Shown piece after piece: positions 23,605 through 24,666 of a DNA stretch of 24,666 nucleotides. Position 1 is the first letter of the stretch. Each line of letters opens with the position of its first letter. The translations under genes and the position numbers were made by a program. The stretch is taken from contig CAMBZR010000051.1 in the NCBI GenBank assembly GCA_945872285.1, positions 1 to 24,666 on the forward strand. Reading direction: 5' to 3'. The notes beneath the pieces were generated by a model. It was not told the DNA's origin, did no database searches, and was given only the letters and a program-made list of their open reading frames with translations. The stretch is from Bordetella parapertussis (GTDB lineage: Bacteria; Pseudomonadota; Gammaproteobacteria; Burkholderiales; Burkholderiaceae_B).

Positions 23605-24666
23605 TTAAGGCCTCCTGAACAGGGCAAACGGCACCTGTATTAAAAAAACCCAAAGGGGCATGCTCTTAATCAATAGGAAGCGATCAAGCCAAGTCGCCTC
23701 ATCATTCATAAATCGAACAATTCTGGCGATTCGCATATTTTTAAACATCGCTATAAAAATAGTAGGCCCTTGCTCTGGGTGTTGTCGTAACACGCGCAAG
23801 AAAAGCGAATCCATACTTCTGGCTAACCAAGGCTCTTTTGCGTGCGCGAGCACCGGCCCCCCCACCAAAATCGACTTCGCACAAAGCGTGGCCCAATGCT
23901 GAATACGCTGGAACGCGTAGCCACTGCTGGGCCGCGCCGCACCCGCAGACAGCCCAGCGCGAACCAGTCCGTTGAACTCAGACCGAGCACTGTCAATAAC
24001 ACCCATGGGCAGCACCGCATACTCTTGCCTTTGTAGCGAAACACTCTGCCCGGGCAACATGCGGTCGACCACGCTCTGAAGCCGTGCTGTCAATATGACC
24101 TGGTCAACAGGCTTCGGGCAAAAAACCGTGGTTTCGATCAAGGCTTGGCGCTTATTAAAAGGCAAAAGATAAGTAAAAGACACTCCGTATTCTGTATCTG
24201 GGTCAAAGCGCATAAATTCGACGCAAGTTGGATCAAAACAATCTTGTTCAACTTGTATAACTTGGCCATAAAAAGATTGCCACAGCTGAGGCCCAAGAAA
24301 AACTGGGTTCGCGACCGGCCGCGTATCAATGACGCTAGGGGCTTCAAACACCCCTAAAGGGGTGTTGACGCACCACGTCAAAGAGGCCTGCCGTTCAAGG
24401 GTAAGCACCTCGCAACCTAACTTTAGAGTGACTTGCTGATTCTCTGCTAGTTGCTCTAAGGCCTTTGTATAAAAGGTCTCGGCCTCAATCATCTGATACG
24501 GGTTATTTTGGCAGGCAACTTCCACGCGCACCTGACCGTGCGTCACGGCCACTGCAGGCCAACTACACCGGACCAGATCTTGCGCCTGCGTCGTACCGCC
24601 TGCAAAAAAGCACCAGGTACGATCGTTTTGGTAGCAAGAGCGACCTTCTATGATCAATACTTTCGG
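23605..24666 (-). CDS. crtY: Lycopene beta-cyclase CrtY (N-terminus outside window)
   Basis: The C-terminal 353 residues belong to a CrtY-type lycopene cyclase, an FAD-dependent membrane-associated enzyme that turns lycopene into beta-carotene. The frame is open to the window edge (PKVLIIEGRSCYQNDRTWCFF), so roughly the first 35 residues, including the nucleotide-binding glycine loop, lie beyond it. Typical features are NDRTW near the start, DTRP (about residue 115), EFMRFDPD, and LPMGVIDS with GLSAGAARPSSGYAFQRIQ. The TTG at 24657 is internal. The end (FRRP, TAA) carries the ribosome site of the next gene. crtE, crtB and crtI would be expected to the right, upstream in transcription. Confidence 0.93.
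   Translation of the reverse strand, partial: PKVLIIEGRSCYQNDRTWCFFAGGTTQAQDLVRCSWPAVAVTHGQVRVEVACQNNPYQMIEAETFYTKALEQLAENQQVTLKLGCEVLTLERQASLTWCVNTPLGVFEAPSVIDTRPVANPVFLGPQLWQSFYGQVIQVEQDCFDPTCVEFMRFDPDTEYGVSFTYLLPFNKRQALIETTVFCPKPVDQVILTARLQSVVDRMLPGQSVSLQRQEYAVLPMGVIDSARSEFNGLVRAGLSAGAARPSSGYAFQRIQHWATLCAKSILVGGPVLAHAKEPWLARSMDSLFLRVLRQHPEQGPTIFIAMFKNMRIARIVRFMNDEATWLDRFLLIKSMPLWVFLIQVPFALFRRP

Overview
The window looks like chromosomal DNA of a betaproteobacterium, most likely order Burkholderiales, possibly a freshwater planktonic Alcaligenaceae-like lineage. This is inferred from gene families (DUF2863, DUF1178, AcnD/PrpF beside AcnB, EarP with an Arg32-type EF-P), moderate GC content, and a carotenoid/retinal gene pair of the kind found in rhodopsin-bearing plankton. 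It is gene-dense, with no gap above 300 bases. I see no rRNA, tRNA, CRISPR array or insertion sequence. Both ends cut through genes: acnD on the left, lycopene cyclase on the right.

Region 1 (1-5.5 kb, + strand) is central carbon metabolism. It holds the end of acnD, prpF, a small two-TM membrane protein and a mini-GNAT protein, coupled by stop/start overlaps. acnB follows with its own promoter, a strong palindromic operator candidate and a strong terminator. AcnD and PrpF together dehydrate and isomerise 2-methylcitrate to 2-methylaconitate; AcnB hydrates the product and also serves the TCA cycle.

Region 2 (5.6-9.9 kb) has a DUF2863 gene, earP and efp. EarP rhamnosylates Arg32 of EF-P, and that residue is present. 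A convergent MFS transporter gene lies between the enzyme and its substrate.

Region 3 (9.9-11.7 kb, - strand) is a type VII toxin-antitoxin pair (HepT/MntA) with its own promoter containing an inverted repeat, followed by a YkgJ-type Cys-cluster protein and a DUF1178 protein.

Region 4 (11.7-19.9 kb, - strand) reads corA, thermonuclease, substrate-binding lipoprotein, DppB-type permease, then a 1079-residue fusion of a DppC-type permease with two ATPase domains. The last three form a complete peptide-type ABC importer of unusual build: the binding protein also carries a C-terminal membrane helix.

Region 5 (20-22.1 kb, + strand) is an overlapping three-gene set: a DUF1446/AtuA-like protein, its small AtuA-associated partner and a Trp-rich TIGR02450-type protein.

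Region 6 (22.1-24.7 kb, - strand) is crtY, a Brp/Blh beta-carotene cleavage enzyme, a winged-helix regulator and a small membrane-protein gene split by a one-base shift. It implies retinal synthesis and therefore a rhodopsin gene outside the window. The most interesting items are the fused ABC importer, the retinal operon with its regulator and frameshifted tail gene, and the self-contained HepT/MntA promoter-operator.
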